From positions 1 through 64,000 of the forward strand of contig NZ_MAEW01000002.1 of NCBI RefSeq assembly GCF_002013375.1: DNA of 64,000 nt, written 5' to 3'. Origin of the DNA: Mycobacterium sp. D16Q13. GTDB lineage: Bacteria > Actinomycetota > Actinomycetes > Mycobacteriales > Mycobacteriaceae. Shown piece by piece: positions 8,229 through 18,046 of this stretch. How positions within the stretch are numbered: position 1 is the first letter of the stretch; each line of letters starts with the position of its first letter. The notes under the pieces were generated by a model. The model did not search any database and had not been told where the DNA came from. It saw only the letters and a program-made list of their open reading frames with translations. A program made the position numbers and the translations under genes.

Positions 8229-9207
8229 ATGCCACACCACGGCAACTACACGCCCGAAAAGGTCGTCTTCCCCTCGCACGGCGAGGACATCGTCGGTGTC
8301 GTACACCGTCCCCACGGTGACGGCCCCTTCCCCGCAGTGGTCCTGCTGGGCCCCTATTCGTTCGAGAAAGAAACAAGCGCCAATCCACTACGCCACCCGT
8401 CTCGCTGACGAAGGTTTCCTGGCGCTGGCGTTCGATCCCCGCACCGTGGGCGAGAGCGGCGGCACACCGCGCCGTCTCGAGAACCCGAAGATGAAGAACG
8501 AGGACGCCGTAGCGGCCATCGACTACCTGCTGAACCGCGATGACGTCGACCCATCGCGCATCTTCGGGGCCGGTGTCTGTCAGGGTGGGCCCGAGATGCT
8601 CGATATCGCCTCCTATGACGACCGGATCAAAGCCGTTGCCTCGGTGACCGGTTACTACCGCGACCGCGAGACCGACCTGTTCATGATCGCCGCCGGCGTC
8701 AGCGAGAACCCGTTCGATCCGGCGACCGCGCCCACCACCGAGCAGCTGGAAGCTCTCCTGGACGCCAGGCTCACGCGGGCGCGTGATGCCAAGGCCCGGT
8801 ACGAGCAGACCGGCGAAGTCCTCTACGCACCGCTGGTCTCCCCCGACCTCGGTGACCCGGTCGCCGGATCCGATGCCGGGTTGCCCGGGCCGCTGGTGTG
8901 GAGCTGGTACGGATCGTGGACGCTCAAGGGCTGGGAGAACCGCTACGCCATCATGAGCGACCTCGACCACTTCGACTACACCACCGTGCCTGGTGCCGCC
9001 AGGCTGGAGAAGCCCGCATTGGTGATCCACTCCGACACCTGCATGAATCCGGCGGCAGCACGGCGGCATTTCGAGTCGATTCCATCCGCCGACAAGAAGC
9101 TCATCTGGGAGAACGGCACCAATCACTTCCAGTACTACGACCAGCCCGACGTCGTCGACCGCACCGTCGGTCACATCGCCGACTGGTTCAACAGCCACCT
9201 GGCCTGA
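8229..9207 (+). pseudogene. Alpha/beta hydrolase (dienelactone hydrolase-like), frameshifted
   Basis: Frame 3 begins at an ATG with the ribosome binding site GGAGAAG and encodes MPHHGNYTPEKVVFPSHGED to GPYSFEKE. The remainder continues in frame 1 as QAPIHYATRLADEGFLALAF through to the stop at 9207. Removing one A from the AAA run near 8372-8374 (GAGAAAGAAACAAG) joins the two into one protein of about 325 residues. Hydrolase features are HRP..GDGPFP, the nucleophile elbow GVCQGG with cysteine in the nucleophile position as in dienelactone hydrolases, and a late histidine in GTNHFQYY. As written it is a one-base frameshift: either a recent inactivation or an error in a homopolymer. The tetR gene follows 91 bases later. 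Confidence 0.75.
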
Positions 9208-9298
9208 TGGGGGCGCACCGTCTGGGCTGGCGGCATAACCGCTGCCCCAGCCGGTGCGCTGCCGAAATCGCGCGGCGACATGCCTCTAGGCTTATGGG

Positions 9299-9871
9299 AT
9301 GCCGCCCGACGCCTCTGCCACCAAGAAGCGGCTGCTCGATGCCGCGTACGCGGAGTTCGCCGAGCATGGACTGGCCGGTGCACGTGTCGACAGGATCGGT
9401 GCCGCGGCAGAGGCCAACAAGCGGCTGCTCTACGTCTACTTCACCAACAAAGAAACACTGTTCGACACCGTGGTCGCCCATTCCATTGAGCGGATGTCCG
9501 ATGCCGTCCCCTTCACGCCCAGGGATCTACCGGGCTATGCGGGCGCGTTGTTCGACCATCTGATCGACCATCCCGAACATCTCAGACTTGCCACCTGGGC
9601 ACAGCTGGAACGCCCCATCGCCGGTCCCGCGGAAACTGCCGCCTACGCAGGAAAAGTCCAAGCGATCGCCGAAGCATGCCCTCCCTCAGTGCGTGTGGAA
9701 CCTGCCGACATCCTGGCCCTCACGCTCGGGCTGACCACCGCGTGGTTCGGTGCATCACCGGCGCTGCGCAGTCTCGCAACTACAGAGCCCTTCTCACCCG
9801 AGCGCCTGGCCGCCCACCGGGCCGTACTCATCGCGACCGTCGAGGCTCTCATCGATACCGCCGGACGATGA
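9299..9871 (+). CDS. TetR family transcriptional regulator
   Basis: The protein has 190 residues. The N-terminal helix-turn-helix is clear: KKRLLDAAYAEFAEHGLAG, then VDRIGAAAEANKRLLYVYF and TNKETLFDTV, the TetR signature. The C-terminal ligand/dimerisation domain resembles TetR_C families (DHPEHLRLATWAQLER). The ATG follows a weak ribosome binding site. The gene overlaps the downstream nucleotidyltransferase by four bases (ATGA), so the two are probably translated together. Its likely target is the upstream hydrolase and itself; the ligand is unknown. Confidence 0.85.
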   Translation: MPPDASATKKRLLDAAYAEFAEHGLAGARVDRIGAAAEANKRLLYVYFTNKETLFDTVVAHSIERMSDAVPFTPRDLPGYAGALFDHLIDHPEHLRLATWAQLERPIAGPAETAAYAGKVQAIAEACPPSVRVEPADILALTLGLTTAWFGASPALRSLATTEPFSPERLAAHRAVLIATVEALIDTAGR

Positions 9872-10617
9872 CCGACACCGCGTTCCTCGACTCCATCGCC
9901 GACAGCCTGGTGGCACTTCCCGCAGTCGAGGCGGTTACCCTTGGCGGTTCCCGCGCACAGGGCACGCACCGCCCGGACAGCGACTGGGACCTGGCGATTT
10001 ACTACCGCGGCGATTTCGACCCTGACGAACTGCGCCAGATCGGTTGGGACGGAGAAGTCTCCGAGATCGGCGCTTGGGGTGGCGGCGTGTTCAACGGCGG
10101 CGCTTGGCTTCACATCGACGGCCGGGATGTCGACGTGCACTACCGCGACCTGGCAGACGTCCAGAAACAACTGGTGCGCGCGGAGCGAGGCGAGTTCCAC
10201 ATAGAGCCGCTGATGTTCCACCTCGCGGGAATCCCCAGCTATCTGGTGGTCGGCGAGCTCGCCCTCAACAAGGTGTTGCGCGGCATCCTGCCATGTCCGG
10301 ATTACCCTGCGGCGCTTCGTGAGTCGGCGCCCGAAATGTGGTCTGCGCGCGCCGCGCTGAATGTGCGCTATGCCGAGAAGAACCACGCACCGCACGGCCG
10401 GGTGACTCAATGCGCGGGACTACTGGCCGTCGCCGCGATGGAGTACGCCCACGCAGCACGGGCCGCACGCGGCGCGTGGGTAACCAACGAAAAGCACCTG
10501 CTCGAGGCCGCCGGGCTTGCTGCCGTACATACGATTCTCGCCGGCTTGTCACCCGATCCGGCAGCGCTCACCAAGGCCGCAGCCGAGATCCGCGCTCTCG
10601 GCGAAAGTGTCGGCTAA
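9868..10617 (+). CDS. Nucleotidyltransferase domain protein
   Basis: The product is 249 residues, starting at an ATG within the ATGA overlap with tetR. The N-terminal nucleotidyltransferase motif is complete: GGSRAQGTHRPDSDWDLAI gives the GS plus DxD metal-binding residues, and a third carboxylate lies in the strand around IDGRDVDVHY. The C-terminal half is helical, like the HEPN/KNTase-C type substrate domain. Related proteins include aminoglycoside-type nucleotidyltransferases and toxin-like minimal nucleotidyltransferases. The substrate cannot be assigned, and no separate HEPN partner is next to it. Confidence 0.75.
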   Translation: MTDTAFLDSIADSLVALPAVEAVTLGGSRAQGTHRPDSDWDLAIYYRGDFDPDELRQIGWDGEVSEIGAWGGGVFNGGAWLHIDGRDVDVHYRDLADVQKQLVRAERGEFHIEPLMFHLAGIPSYLVVGELALNKVLRGILPCPDYPAALRESAPEMWSARAALNVRYAEKNHAPHGRVTQCAGLLAVAAMEYAHAARAARGAWVTNEKHLLEAAGLAAVHTILAGLSPDPAALTKAAAEIRALGESVG

Positions 10618-10694
10618 CGCGATATCTTCGCGCGGAGCGGGTCGCAGCGGTGCAAACACTCACGACCTCGCGGTGGGCCAGGAACAAACGTCAT

Positions 10695-11225
10695 CTATTG
10701 ATATACCGAAGCCTCATCCACCAGCTCGAACAGCCTCTCGACGACCTCACGCGCGGTGTCGACGTCCAGGCCCACGATCCGCAGCTCCCCCTGATCCGCC
10801 CGCACCACCACCATCGCCAGCCCCAAGGATCGCGACAGTGGGTCTTGCCGCAGTTCCACGGTCCGCACCAAAGCAAACGGAATCACCCAGAAAGATTTGA
10901 GCCACAACGTCTTCGACGCGATATAGACCAGGTCGTCGTCGAGGACACCCCAACGATATGTGCGATAACGCTGCAGTGGCCGAAGCACCACCCACGCCAC
11001 CGCGCCCGCGATGCACAGCAGCCCCAACACGCCCACCGCATGCTGCAACGGGGTGCTCGCGTGTGCGGGCGGCGCCGTCACCGCCCACACCACCGCGACC
11101 ACGACAACCAGAGGGATGCACGCCAACGCGTATTGGATGGCCCAGAGCACGGGCGCCGATCTACTGGCACCGAGTCCCACCGGTGCCATCGACGTCGCAG
11201 GCGCCGTGGGCACGGTATCGATCAC
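10695..11225 (-). CDS. Membrane protein with PH-like (bPH) domain
   Basis: This 176-residue frame starts at GTG inside a GTGA overlap with the stop of the gene upstream, implying coupled translation. Two hydrophobic segments (ALACIPLVVVVAVVWAV and VGVLGLLCIAGAVAWVVL) precede a domain beginning RYRTYRWGVLDDDLVYIASKTLW. That domain resembles bacterial pleckstrin-homology domains (YRW..l.dd.l.i). The longer frame extending to 11630 is rejected because its first part overlaps the real upstream gene. The function is unknown. Confidence 0.65.
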   Translation of the reverse strand: MIDTVPTAPATSMAPVGLGASRSAPVLWAIQYALACIPLVVVVAVVWAVTAPPAHASTPLQHAVGVLGLLCIAGAVAWVVLRPLQRYRTYRWGVLDDDLVYIASKTLWLKSFWVIPFALVRTVELRQDPLSRSLGLAMVVVRADQGELRIVGLDVDTAREVVERLFELVDEASVYQ

Positions 11226-11683
11226 CGTTCGTTCACCATCGTCGGAGCGAACCGACGCATCCACACCTGCCGTATCGCGACGGCCGCAAGTACAAACACC
11301 AGAACCACAGTCGGCGACCAGACGACGGTACGGTCGATGTCCCCAAACGCGTAGCCAATCATCCCCATCGATATGAAGGGGATGACAACCGCCACCGCGG
11401 CACGCCACTGCCGGCTGATCGCCATTTCGACGACGGCCGAGGCCACCACGAGCGAAAACGCGGCGAACACCACCACACCCATCAGCTGCACGGTGGAGTC
11501 GAACGACGGGACGTAGTCGGCATAGCGGCGCGGCGCGCCATCGGTGAGCGGGGTGTACGCGGTCCAGCCGAGATCCCAGCCCCAAGGGTTGAGCCCCCGG
11601 TTCAACAGCACGGCTACCACGAACGTCCACCAGGCCGCATTGCCCGTGATCCGGGCAGCACTGAACACCTGGATGCGCGACAT
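11222..11683 (-). CDS. Multi-pass membrane protein, unknown
   Basis: The 153-residue frame starts at MSRIQVFSAARITGNAAWW. About four hydrophobic helices are visible (WTFVVAVLLNRGL, TVQLMGVVVFAAFSLVVASAVV, AVAVVIPFISMGMIGYAF, VVLVFVLAAVAI). Longer starts at 11734 or 11812 are possible. It is the first gene of a two-gene unit with the PH-like protein. No family is recognised. It is divergent from acrA1. Confidence 0.6.
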   Translation of the reverse strand: MSRIQVFSAARITGNAAWWTFVVAVLLNRGLNPWGWDLGWTAYTPLTDGAPRRYADYVPSFDSTVQLMGVVVFAAFSLVVASAVVEMAISRQWRAAVAVVIPFISMGMIGYAFGDIDRTVVWSPTVVLVFVLAAVAIRQVWMRRFAPTMVNER

Positions 11684-11812
11684 TCCTGGAGTATCCCCTA
11701 TGGCTAACTCCCCGATGACGAACTTGTCACACATCGTTGACGAAACACCCCAAAACGGCAACGATGACTCCAACCGGGCCGATAAGCGGCCTAACAGTCT
11801 CAGAGGTAGCAC

Positions 11813-13825
11813 GTGAAATACATCGTTACCGGCGGCACCGGCTTCATCGGACGACGGATCGTGACCCGAATTCTCGAGACCCAGCCGGGCGCCGAGGTCG
11901 CGGTCCTGGTGCGTCGCGAGTCCCTATCGCGGTTCGAAAAGCTCGCCGAACAATGGGATGACCGCGTGCAGCCGCTGGTGGGTGACCTCACCCAGCCCGA
12001 TCTGGGCCTGCCCGCCGACGCGGATCCGGTCACCGCCGATCACATCGTGCACTGTGCCGCGATCTACGACATCACGGTGGACGACAAAGCACAGCGCGCC
12101 GCGAACGTGGAGGGCACGCGGTCGGTCATCGCGCTGGCCAAACGCGCCGGCGCCACCCTGCACCACATCTCCTCCATCGCGGTCGCGGGCAGTTACGAGG
12201 GCGAGTTCACCGAGGAAGACTTCGACGTCAACCAGGATCTGCCGACGCCGTACCACCAGACCAAGTTCGAGGCCGAGTTGCTGGTGCGCTCGGAACCCGG
12301 ACTGCGCTACCGGATTTACCGGCCTGCCGTCGTCGTCGGCGATTCCAAGACCGGCGAGATGGACAAGATCGACGGCCCGTACTACTTCTTCGGGGTCTTC
12401 GCCAAGCTGGCGCGCCTGCCCCGATCCACGCCGATGATGCTGCCAAAAGCCGGGCGCTCCAACATCGTTCCGGTCGACTACGTCGTCGACGCGACCGTCG
12501 AGCTGATGCACCAGGAGGGCCGTGATGGGCAGGCCTTCCACCTGACCAATCCCGAGGTGACCTACCTGCGCGACATCTACTCCGGCATTGCCACCGCTGC
12601 CGGTCTGCCACCCGTGCGCGGCTCGCTTCCCCATGCCATGGCCACCCCGTTCCTGCGGGCACGGGGCACGCTCAAGGTCTGGCGCAACATGGTGGTCACC
12701 CAACTCGGCATCCCGCCCGAGGTCATCGACATCACTGAGATCATGCCCACCTTCGTCTCCGAGGCGACACAAAAAGCCTTGCGGCCCAGTGGAATTACCG
12801 TTCCTCCGTTCGACAGCTACGCAGGCAAGCTGTATCAGTATTGGCGTAAGAACCTGGACCCGGAGCGGTACCGCCGTGACGACCCCGCCGGGCCACTGGT
12901 CGGCCGGCACGTCATCATCACCGGCGCCTCCAGCGGCATCGGACGTGCGGCGGCCATCGCGGTCGCCCAGCGCGGCGGCACTGTCTTCGCCGTAGCGCGC
13001 GACGCCGAGGCGCTCGACAACCTCGTCGCGGAGATTCGCGAGGATGGCGGTAAGGCGCATTCGTTTCCCTGCGATCTGACCGACTACTCGGCCGTCGACG
13101 ACACCGTGAAGAGCATCCTCGGCCAGTTCGGGCATGTGGACTACCTGGTCAACAACGCTGGTCGCTCGATTCGCCGCTCGGTGGTGAACACTGTCGACCG
13201 GTTCCATGACTACGAACGAGTCATGGCGATCAACTACTTTGGCGCCGTGCGCCTGGTCTTGGCACTCCTCCCCCATTGGCGGGAAAGGAAATTCGGCCAT
13301 GTCGTCAATGTGTCGACGGCCGGGGTGCAGACCCGCAACCCCAAGTACGCGTCGTACATCCCCACCAAGGCGGCACTGGATGCCTTCTCCGATGTGGTCG
13401 CGACCGAGACGGTGTCTGATCACATCACCTTCACCAACATCCATATGCCGCTGGTGAAGACACCGATGATTCAGCCTTCGAACAAGCTGAACGTGGTGCG
13501 CGGGCTCACACCGGAACATGCCGCCGCCATGGTGGTTCGCGGACTGATCGAGAAGCCGACCCGGATCGACCATCCGATGGGTACCTACGCCGATATCGGC
13601 CGGTACATGACACCGAAGCTGACCCGCCGGATCATGCACCAGATGTATCTGGCATACCCAGACTCCCGCGCCGCCCGCGGCTTGGAGCCCGTCGACGATC
13701 GCCAAGACCTGTCGACCTCGCGACGTCGCCCCAAGGCCGCCAAGCGTGTTGCGGCCGTGCCGAAGTTACGTGTTCCCGGTCCGGTGATGAAGGTGGTGCG
13801 CCTCATCCCCGGGGTGCACTGGTGA
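11813..13825 (+). CDS. acrA1: Two-domain fatty acyl-CoA reductase/SDR (AcrA1-like)
   Basis: This 670-residue fusion has two Rossmann units. Residues 1 to about 340 form an extended SDR/acyl reductase domain starting MKYIVTGGTGFIGRRI, with active-site YHQTK. Residues from about 365 form a classical SDR domain with HVIITGASSGIGRAAA, NNAGRS and catalytic Y-x-x-x-K in ASYIPTKAALD. The same architecture and neighbours (iunH, imuB) identify M. tuberculosis Rv3391 AcrA1. The family reduces fatty acyl-CoA to aldehydes or alcohols using NADPH. The C-terminal tail is basic (SRRRPKAAKR). The gene is followed by a nucleoside hydrolase 68 bases on. Confidence 0.88.
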   Translation: MKYIVTGGTGFIGRRIVTRILETQPGAEVAVLVRRESLSRFEKLAEQWDDRVQPLVGDLTQPDLGLPADADPVTADHIVHCAAIYDITVDDKAQRAANVEGTRSVIALAKRAGATLHHISSIAVAGSYEGEFTEEDFDVNQDLPTPYHQTKFEAELLVRSEPGLRYRIYRPAVVVGDSKTGEMDKIDGPYYFFGVFAKLARLPRSTPMMLPKAGRSNIVPVDYVVDATVELMHQEGRDGQAFHLTNPEVTYLRDIYSGIATAAGLPPVRGSLPHAMATPFLRARGTLKVWRNMVVTQLGIPPEVIDITEIMPTFVSEATQKALRPSGITVPPFDSYAGKLYQYWRKNLDPERYRRDDPAGPLVGRHVIITGASSGIGRAAAIAVAQRGGTVFAVARDAEALDNLVAEIREDGGKAHSFPCDLTDYSAVDDTVKSILGQFGHVDYLVNNAGRSIRRSVVNTVDRFHDYERVMAINYFGAVRLVLALLPHWRERKFGHVVNVSTAGVQTRNPKYASYIPTKAALDAFSDVVATETVSDHITFTNIHMPLVKTPMIQPSNKLNVVRGLTPEHAAAMVVRGLIEKPTRIDHPMGTYADIGRYMTPKLTRRIMHQMYLAYPDSRAARGLEPVDDRQDLSTSRRRPKAAKRVAAVPKLRVPGPVMKVVRLIPGVHW

Positions 13826-13893
13826 GCTAGAAACGGGCCCCAAATCGCGTCGGTGCCCGGATTGGCGAGCTAACTGACGGTAGGTTGACGTCC

Positions 13894-14925
13894 ATGGTTT
13901 CCGTTTTTGCCGACGTTGATACCGGAGTCGACGACGCACTGGGATTGATCTTTCTCCTCGCTAGCGAGGAGGTGGAGATCGTCGGTATCGCCTCTACGGC
14001 GGGCAATGTCTCGGTGGATCATGTGTGCGCGAACAATCTGGGCCTGCTGGAGCTGTGCAACGCCCCGCAGATCCCCGTGTCCAAGGGCGTCGCCGAGCCG
14101 TTGAGCGCGGCGCTACGGACCGCGGAAGACACGCACGGACCCACCGGGCTCGGATATGCCGTGCTGCCGGAGACCACGCGCACACTCACCGATTACGACG
14201 CGGCAGAGGCCTGGGTGAGGGCCGCGCACGCACACCCCGGCGAGTTGGTGGGCCTGGCGACCGGCCCGCTCACCAATTTGGCGCTGGCCCTGCGCGCCGA
14301 GCCCGAGTTGCCCAAACTCATCAAACGGCTCGTCATCATGGGCGGCTCCTTCGACTACCCCGGCAACACCACGCCGGTGGCGGAATGGAATGTCGTGGTT
14401 GATCCGGGCGCGACGGCGGAGGTGTACGCCGCTTGGGGAGCCGCTGGCGTACAGGAACTTCCGATCGTGTGCGGCCTGAATCTCACCGAGACGATCGCCA
14501 TGACACCGGAGCATCTGGTCAGGCTGGCCGAGGCCACGGGTGCCACCACCGCGCCGTTGTCGGTGCTCGACCTTCCCTCGAGCCGTTCGGCGGCGACCAA
14601 CTCACTACTGCGATTCATCGAAGACGCGGTGCGTTTCTATTTCGAATTCCACATGAAGCAGGACGAGGGCTTCTTGGCTCATATGCACGATCCGTTCGCC
14701 GCCGCGGTGGCGCTGGATCCAGCATTAGTCCAAACACGTTCCGCGACCGTGGATGTGGAGCTGACCGGCGATCTGACCCGCGCGATGACCATCGCGGACT
14801 GGAAGGGCCAGTGGGGCCAGAAGCCCAATGCACAGATCGCGGTGGAGACCGACCCCGGGGCCTTCTTCGCGCGATTCATCGAGCGAGTGAGCGTCTTCGC
14901 GCGAAAGGTTGACGGCACTCGCTGA
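13894..14925 (+). CDS. iunH: Inosine-uridine preferring nucleoside hydrolase
   Basis: The 343-residue protein carries the N-terminal calcium-binding signature DVDTGVDDALGL, the strand IVGIASTAGNVSVDHV and ATGPLTNLALAL. The C-terminal MHDPFAAAVAL holds the last metal aspartate. The enzyme cleaves the N-glycosidic bond of nucleosides to release the free base. The ATG is preferred over an in-frame TTG nine bases upstream. It corresponds to Rv3393 and ends 14 bases from the convergent imuB stop. Confidence 0.9.
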   Translation: MVSVFADVDTGVDDALGLIFLLASEEVEIVGIASTAGNVSVDHVCANNLGLLELCNAPQIPVSKGVAEPLSAALRTAEDTHGPTGLGYAVLPETTRTLTDYDAAEAWVRAAHAHPGELVGLATGPLTNLALALRAEPELPKLIKRLVIMGGSFDYPGNTTPVAEWNVVVDPGATAEVYAAWGAAGVQELPIVCGLNLTETIAMTPEHLVRLAEATGATTAPLSVLDLPSSRSAATNSLLRFIEDAVRFYFEFHMKQDEGFLAHMHDPFAAAVALDPALVQTRSATVDVELTGDLTRAMTIADWKGQWGQKPNAQIAVETDPGAFFARFIERVSVFARKVDGTR

Positions 14926-14939
14926 TTCCGGCCAGACCG

Positions 14940-16553
14940 TCATTCATAAACACCCTCCACGTACCATCGCTGCCTGCGGAAATGCAGGAGCAGCGCCCGA
15001 CCGCCGCCCTTGTCTTCCAGCAGCACTTGGGCCCTGGCGGCCACGGATACCGGGGTGGGATTCGGCTCCGGCTCCTCCCACCATCGCTCATCGATCGGCC
15101 ATGGTCCCGCCCACCAACTCAACTCCCACCGGCCATTACCCCGCCGGACCCCGGCCGGTTCCCCGGAGAACATTCCCCGTCCGGTCACCGTCACCGGCGC
15201 TCCATCGATATCTAACAGCTCCACCGGTTCGCCGTCCTCGCCGAGCAGCACCGCCGGAGCCGGATCGGGCAACCTCCCGGGCCACGGGGCATCGGGATCT
15301 GCCCGTGGCCTCAGCTCATCCCCTAAGGGCACCAACGTAATTCGCTCGGCCGGACCGCGCCCACCGCTGATCACTCCCACCTGTACCGACTCCTCTCCCA
15401 ATAAATCCTGAACTCGTGTCAATGCACGGCGAGCGCGCTGGCGTTCCTCGGCGCCCACCGCTCCCCACAACGTCAGCTGCAATGCCTCGGCAGCCACCAC
15501 CTCGACCGGCTCCAACCGCAACATCGCCACCGGCCCGTCCAGAGACCAGCGCCGGGCAAGCCAGCCGTCAAGCTGCCAGCGCACCCGGTCGGCGGTCGCC
15601 TCCTCGGTGAGCGGTTCGGCACACCGCCACACCCGCGACAACTCCTGGCCGTCCACCGTCACCGCGTGAATAGCCAACCGGGAGCAGGCCACTCCAGCCG
15701 AGGCCAGCGCCTCGTGCAGGCTCACCGCCAGCGTTCGCCCCGCGAAAGCCGCCGCATCCACCCGTTCGATCGGCGGATCGCACGGCAGCTCCACTCCCAG
15801 TTCGGCCGGGACCGCATGACCCGAGGGAGAGCGCTGCGGTTCGGCGCGCGCATGGCGGTGCGCCTGCACCGCGTCATCGTCGAACCGCGAGGCGACATCC
15901 GACCGTGCCAGTTCCGCGAAAGCACCTATTGTTCGAATTCCCATGCGCCACAACAAATCCACCAAGTCTTCACGCTGCGGGCGACACAGGCTGGGTTCGG
16001 CGGCCATCTCCTTGATCGACAATGGAGCCAGGAACTCGGCATCCCCACCGGGTGACACCAATACCGCATGCCGCGCGGCGTACACCGCCGTGGACATCTG
16101 ATCGGCAATGCCCACCTGACATTCGGCTCCGGCCACCGAGACCGCATCAGCCAGCCGTTCCGCCGCGGTCTGCTCACTGCCGAAGTACCGGGCAGCACCG
16201 GTCACCGGCAGCGCCATCAGCCCAGGGCGCAGGATCTCGGCCCCCGGCACCAGATCGTCTACCGCGGCGATCATCGGCTCGAAGAACCGCGCATCACGAT
16301 CGACATCGGCCGCCACGACATGCAGTTGCGGACAACGGGCTTGGGACTCGCGTCGCCGCATCCCCCGTCGCACCCCCAGCGCCCGTGCAGCGGCAGTGCA
16401 TGCCGTCACCCTGTTGGCCAGGGTCACCGCCACGGGGCGAGTGGCAGGAAGATCGGCCATCGCCGCGGCCGCCACCGCCGGCCAGTCCGGGCACCAAATC
16501 GCCAGCACCCGAGGAGCTTTACGCTGCCTTTTATGCAGACCTGATCGAGCCAC
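14940..16553 (-). CDS. imuB: ImuB, catalytically inactive Y-family polymerase of the mutasome
   Basis: The 537-residue protein begins with a Y-family-like palm ([17 protein letters not shown]) but lacks the usual acidic triad: the SIDE region is replaced by [12 protein letters not shown]. The fingers and little-finger parts follow. A beta-clamp-binding motif, QLTLWG, is visible, and a C-terminal region ends with [14 protein letters not shown]. ImuB recruits DnaE2 to the clamp and bridges to ImuA'. The start is uncertain: GTG at 16553 or 16562, both inside the 3' end of imuA', giving a 23-32 base overlap and one SOS-controlled operon. It matches Rv3394c. Confidence 0.92.
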   Translation of the reverse strand: MARSGLHKRQRKAPRVLAIWCPDWPAVAAAAMADLPATRPVAVTLANRVTACTAAARALGVRRGMRRRESQARCPQLHVVAADVDRDARFFEPMIAAVDDLVPGAEILRPGLMALPVTGAARYFGSEQTAAERLADAVSVAGAECQVGIADQMSTAVYAARHAVLVSPGGDAEFLAPLSIKEMAAEPSLCRPQREDLVDLLWRMGIRTIGAFAELARSDVASRFDDDAVQAHRHARAEPQRSPSGHAVPAELGVELPCDPPIERVDAAAFAGRTLAVSLHEALASAGVACSRLAIHAVTVDGQELSRVWRCAEPLTEEATADRVRWQLDGWLARRWSLDGPVAMLRLEPVEVVAAEALQLTLWGAVGAEERQRARRALTRVQDLLGEESVQVGVISGGRGPAERITLVPLGDELRPRADPDAPWPGRLPDPAPAVLLGEDGEPVELLDIDGAPVTVTGRGMFSGEPAGVRRGNGRWELSWWAGPWPIDERWWEEPEPNPTPVSVAARAQVLLEDKGGGRALLLHFRRQRWYVEGVYE

Positions 16554-17235
16554 GGCTGCCACACACCTCCCCGGCAGCTCTGAGCACCCTGCGCCCCGTC
16601 GCCCGTACCGCTGTCCGCACCCCACGAATCCGCCCCAGACCACAGGTGGACACTCCGTCATAGCCGGTTATCCGGGCCTGCAACCGCACCGCGGCACCTT
16701 CCCAGTCCCCATCGACGGCTAGCAATGTGCATCCGTTGCTATGCGCCCGGGCCACTATCGCGCGCGCGGACGTCGAGGTCACTCGTCGGCCACCCAGACC
16801 CAACACCACCAGATCCATCCCGTCCATGAGCACCGAGGCCACCTCCACCGCACTCAGGCCCGGGCGGGGAATCAGCGCCAGGCGGCTCAAGTCCGCCCCC
16901 CGCTCCACCGCCGCCAGCACGCTCACCTCCGGCATGCCCACGATCGCGGCGTACCCGCCTGCCGCGGTTACCGAAGCCACCACATCCAAGGGCAGCGACC
17001 GGGCCCCGCTGGCCACCGCGACCGTGCCGCGCCGCAACACGTGACCTATCGAGCTGGCCAGCGCATCGGACCCCGGTAGCAAAGATTGAGCGTCCGGCAG
17101 TGCCTCCTGAAACCGGCCGGCCGACGACCTGTCCCCACCGACCTTTCCCGATATCGACGCCATCTGCTGCCGGAGCTTTTGTAGCTGGTCAGCACGGTTG
17201 ACCAGCACCTCGTCGGCGGCTGCCACTGCCGTCAC
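16531..17235 (-). CDS. imuA': ImuA' RecA-like mutasome subunit
   Basis: The 234-residue protein starts at GTG 17235, chosen because GGAGGT lies six bases upstream; an earlier in-frame GTG at 17253 lacks such a site. The N-terminus is [19 protein letters not shown]. The core resembles a RecA/SulA fold ([20 protein letters not shown] and [13 protein letters not shown]) without a proper Walker A motif. In mycobacteria ImuA' partners ImuB and RecA for DnaE2-dependent mutagenesis. It matches Rv3395c and has a LexA site 26 bases upstream. Confidence 0.9.
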   Translation of the reverse strand: MTAVAAADEVLVNRADQLQKLRQQMASISGKVGGDRSSAGRFQEALPDAQSLLPGSDALASSIGHVLRRGTVAVASGARSLPLDVVASVTAAGGYAAIVGMPEVSVLAAVERGADLSRLALIPRPGLSAVEVASVLMDGMDLVVLGLGGRRVTSTSARAIVARAHSNGCTLLAVDGDWEGAAVRLQARITGYDGVSTCGLGRIRGVRTAVRATGRRVLRAAGEVCGSRGSIRSA

Positions 17236-17260
17236 AACCGCACCTCCAGACACATTCGAC

Positions 17261-17276
17261 TAGAACATATGTTCGA
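17261..17276 (-). promoter_or_regulatory. SOS box (LexA operator) upstream of imuA'-imuB
   Basis: The sequence TAGAACATATGTTCGA matches TCGAAC-N4-GTTCGA with one mismatch in the left arm. It shares its central 12 bases (GAACATATGTTC) with the dnaE2 box at 8090, implying equal LexA control of the whole mutasome. Confidence 0.92.
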
Positions 17277-17404
17277 TGTCTGGAGTAAACACCTAGCCAC
17301 CGACAACCGTCAAGACGAGAGGTGCGGACTGGGCCCCATGCTGGACCCATCTGCCGACACGCCGTGTTGCGATGGATTCGTGTCGCACATGTCCGCCACG
17401 AGTC

Positions 17405-18046
17405 CTAGTCGAGCTGGCGGGTGTGCGCCCAACGAGTCAACGCGTTGCGATTGGACTGCTGTGTCTTACGCAGCACATTGGAGGCATGCGTCTCCACTGT
17501 CTTGACGGAGATCACCAGATCCTCGGCGATCTCCCGGTATGTGTATCCACGGGCAAGGAGCCGCAGCACCTCAAGCTCGCGTGGCGTCAATGAGTCCAGC
17601 TCCGGATCCAGCGCCGGCTCCGGAGTATTCGACCGTCCCGTGAACGAATCGAGCACGAATCCGGCCAGCCGCGGACTGAACACCGCATCCCCGCCGGCCA
17701 CCCGGCGCACGGCATCGGCGAGTTCACTCCCCGAGATCGTCTTGGTGACATAGCCCCTGGCTCCCGCGCGGATTACCGCGATGACGTCCTCAGCAGCGTC
17801 CGACACACTAAGCGCCAGAAACACCGGTCCGGAACCACCGGCCCCATTGATGACGGCGACCCCTCCACCGGAGGGCATGTGTACATCGAGCAACACCACA
17901 TCCGGTGCGCTGGCACGTATTCCGGTGACCGCCTCAACTACCGACCCCGCCTCGCCAACGATCTCGATATCCGATTCGCCAGCCAGCTCGGCCCGCACCC
18001 CGGACCGGAACACCCCGTGATCGTCGACCAGGAACACCCGCAGCAT
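17405..18046 (-). CDS. NarL/LuxR-family response regulator (EsrR/LiaR-like)
   Basis: The 213-residue protein has a receiver domain (LRVFLVDDHGVFRSGV; phosphorylatable aspartate in VVLLDVHMPSGG; lysine in GYVTKTISG) and a C-terminal LuxR helix-turn-helix (LTPRELEVLRLLARGYTYREIA; VKTVETHASNVLRKTQ). It is encoded directly after the histidine kinase, the start ATG overlapping the kinase TAA. The set of PspC-kinase, LuxR regulator and divergent PspC/LiaF protein beside guaA resembles the EsrISR envelope-stress system of Corynebacterium glutamicum. That match is inferred from domains and position. Confidence 0.88.
   Translation of the reverse strand: MLRVFLVDDHGVFRSGVRAELAGESDIEIVGEAGSVVEAVTGIRASAPDVVLLDVHMPSGGGVAVINGAGGSGPVFLALSVSDAAEDVIAVIRAGARGYVTKTISGSELADAVRRVAGGDAVFSPRLAGFVLDSFTGRSNTPEPALDPELDSLTPRELEVLRLLARGYTYREIAEDLVISVKTVETHASNVLRKTQQSNRNALTRWAHTRQLD

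Noticed and set aside
8163..8408. Separate small protein upstream of hydrolase
   Set aside because: Its sequence is the N-terminal part of the hydrolase and ends only because of the extra A, so it is merged into the pseudogene.
10695..11630. 311-residue version of the PH-like gene
   Set aside because: The first 135 residues are a shadow of the overlapping membrane gene; the GTGA overlap at 11222-11225 gives the better start.
11924..13705. 593-residue minus-strand open frame
   Set aside because: It lies wholly inside acrA1, whose two SDR domains are unambiguous; there are no motifs in the antisense product.
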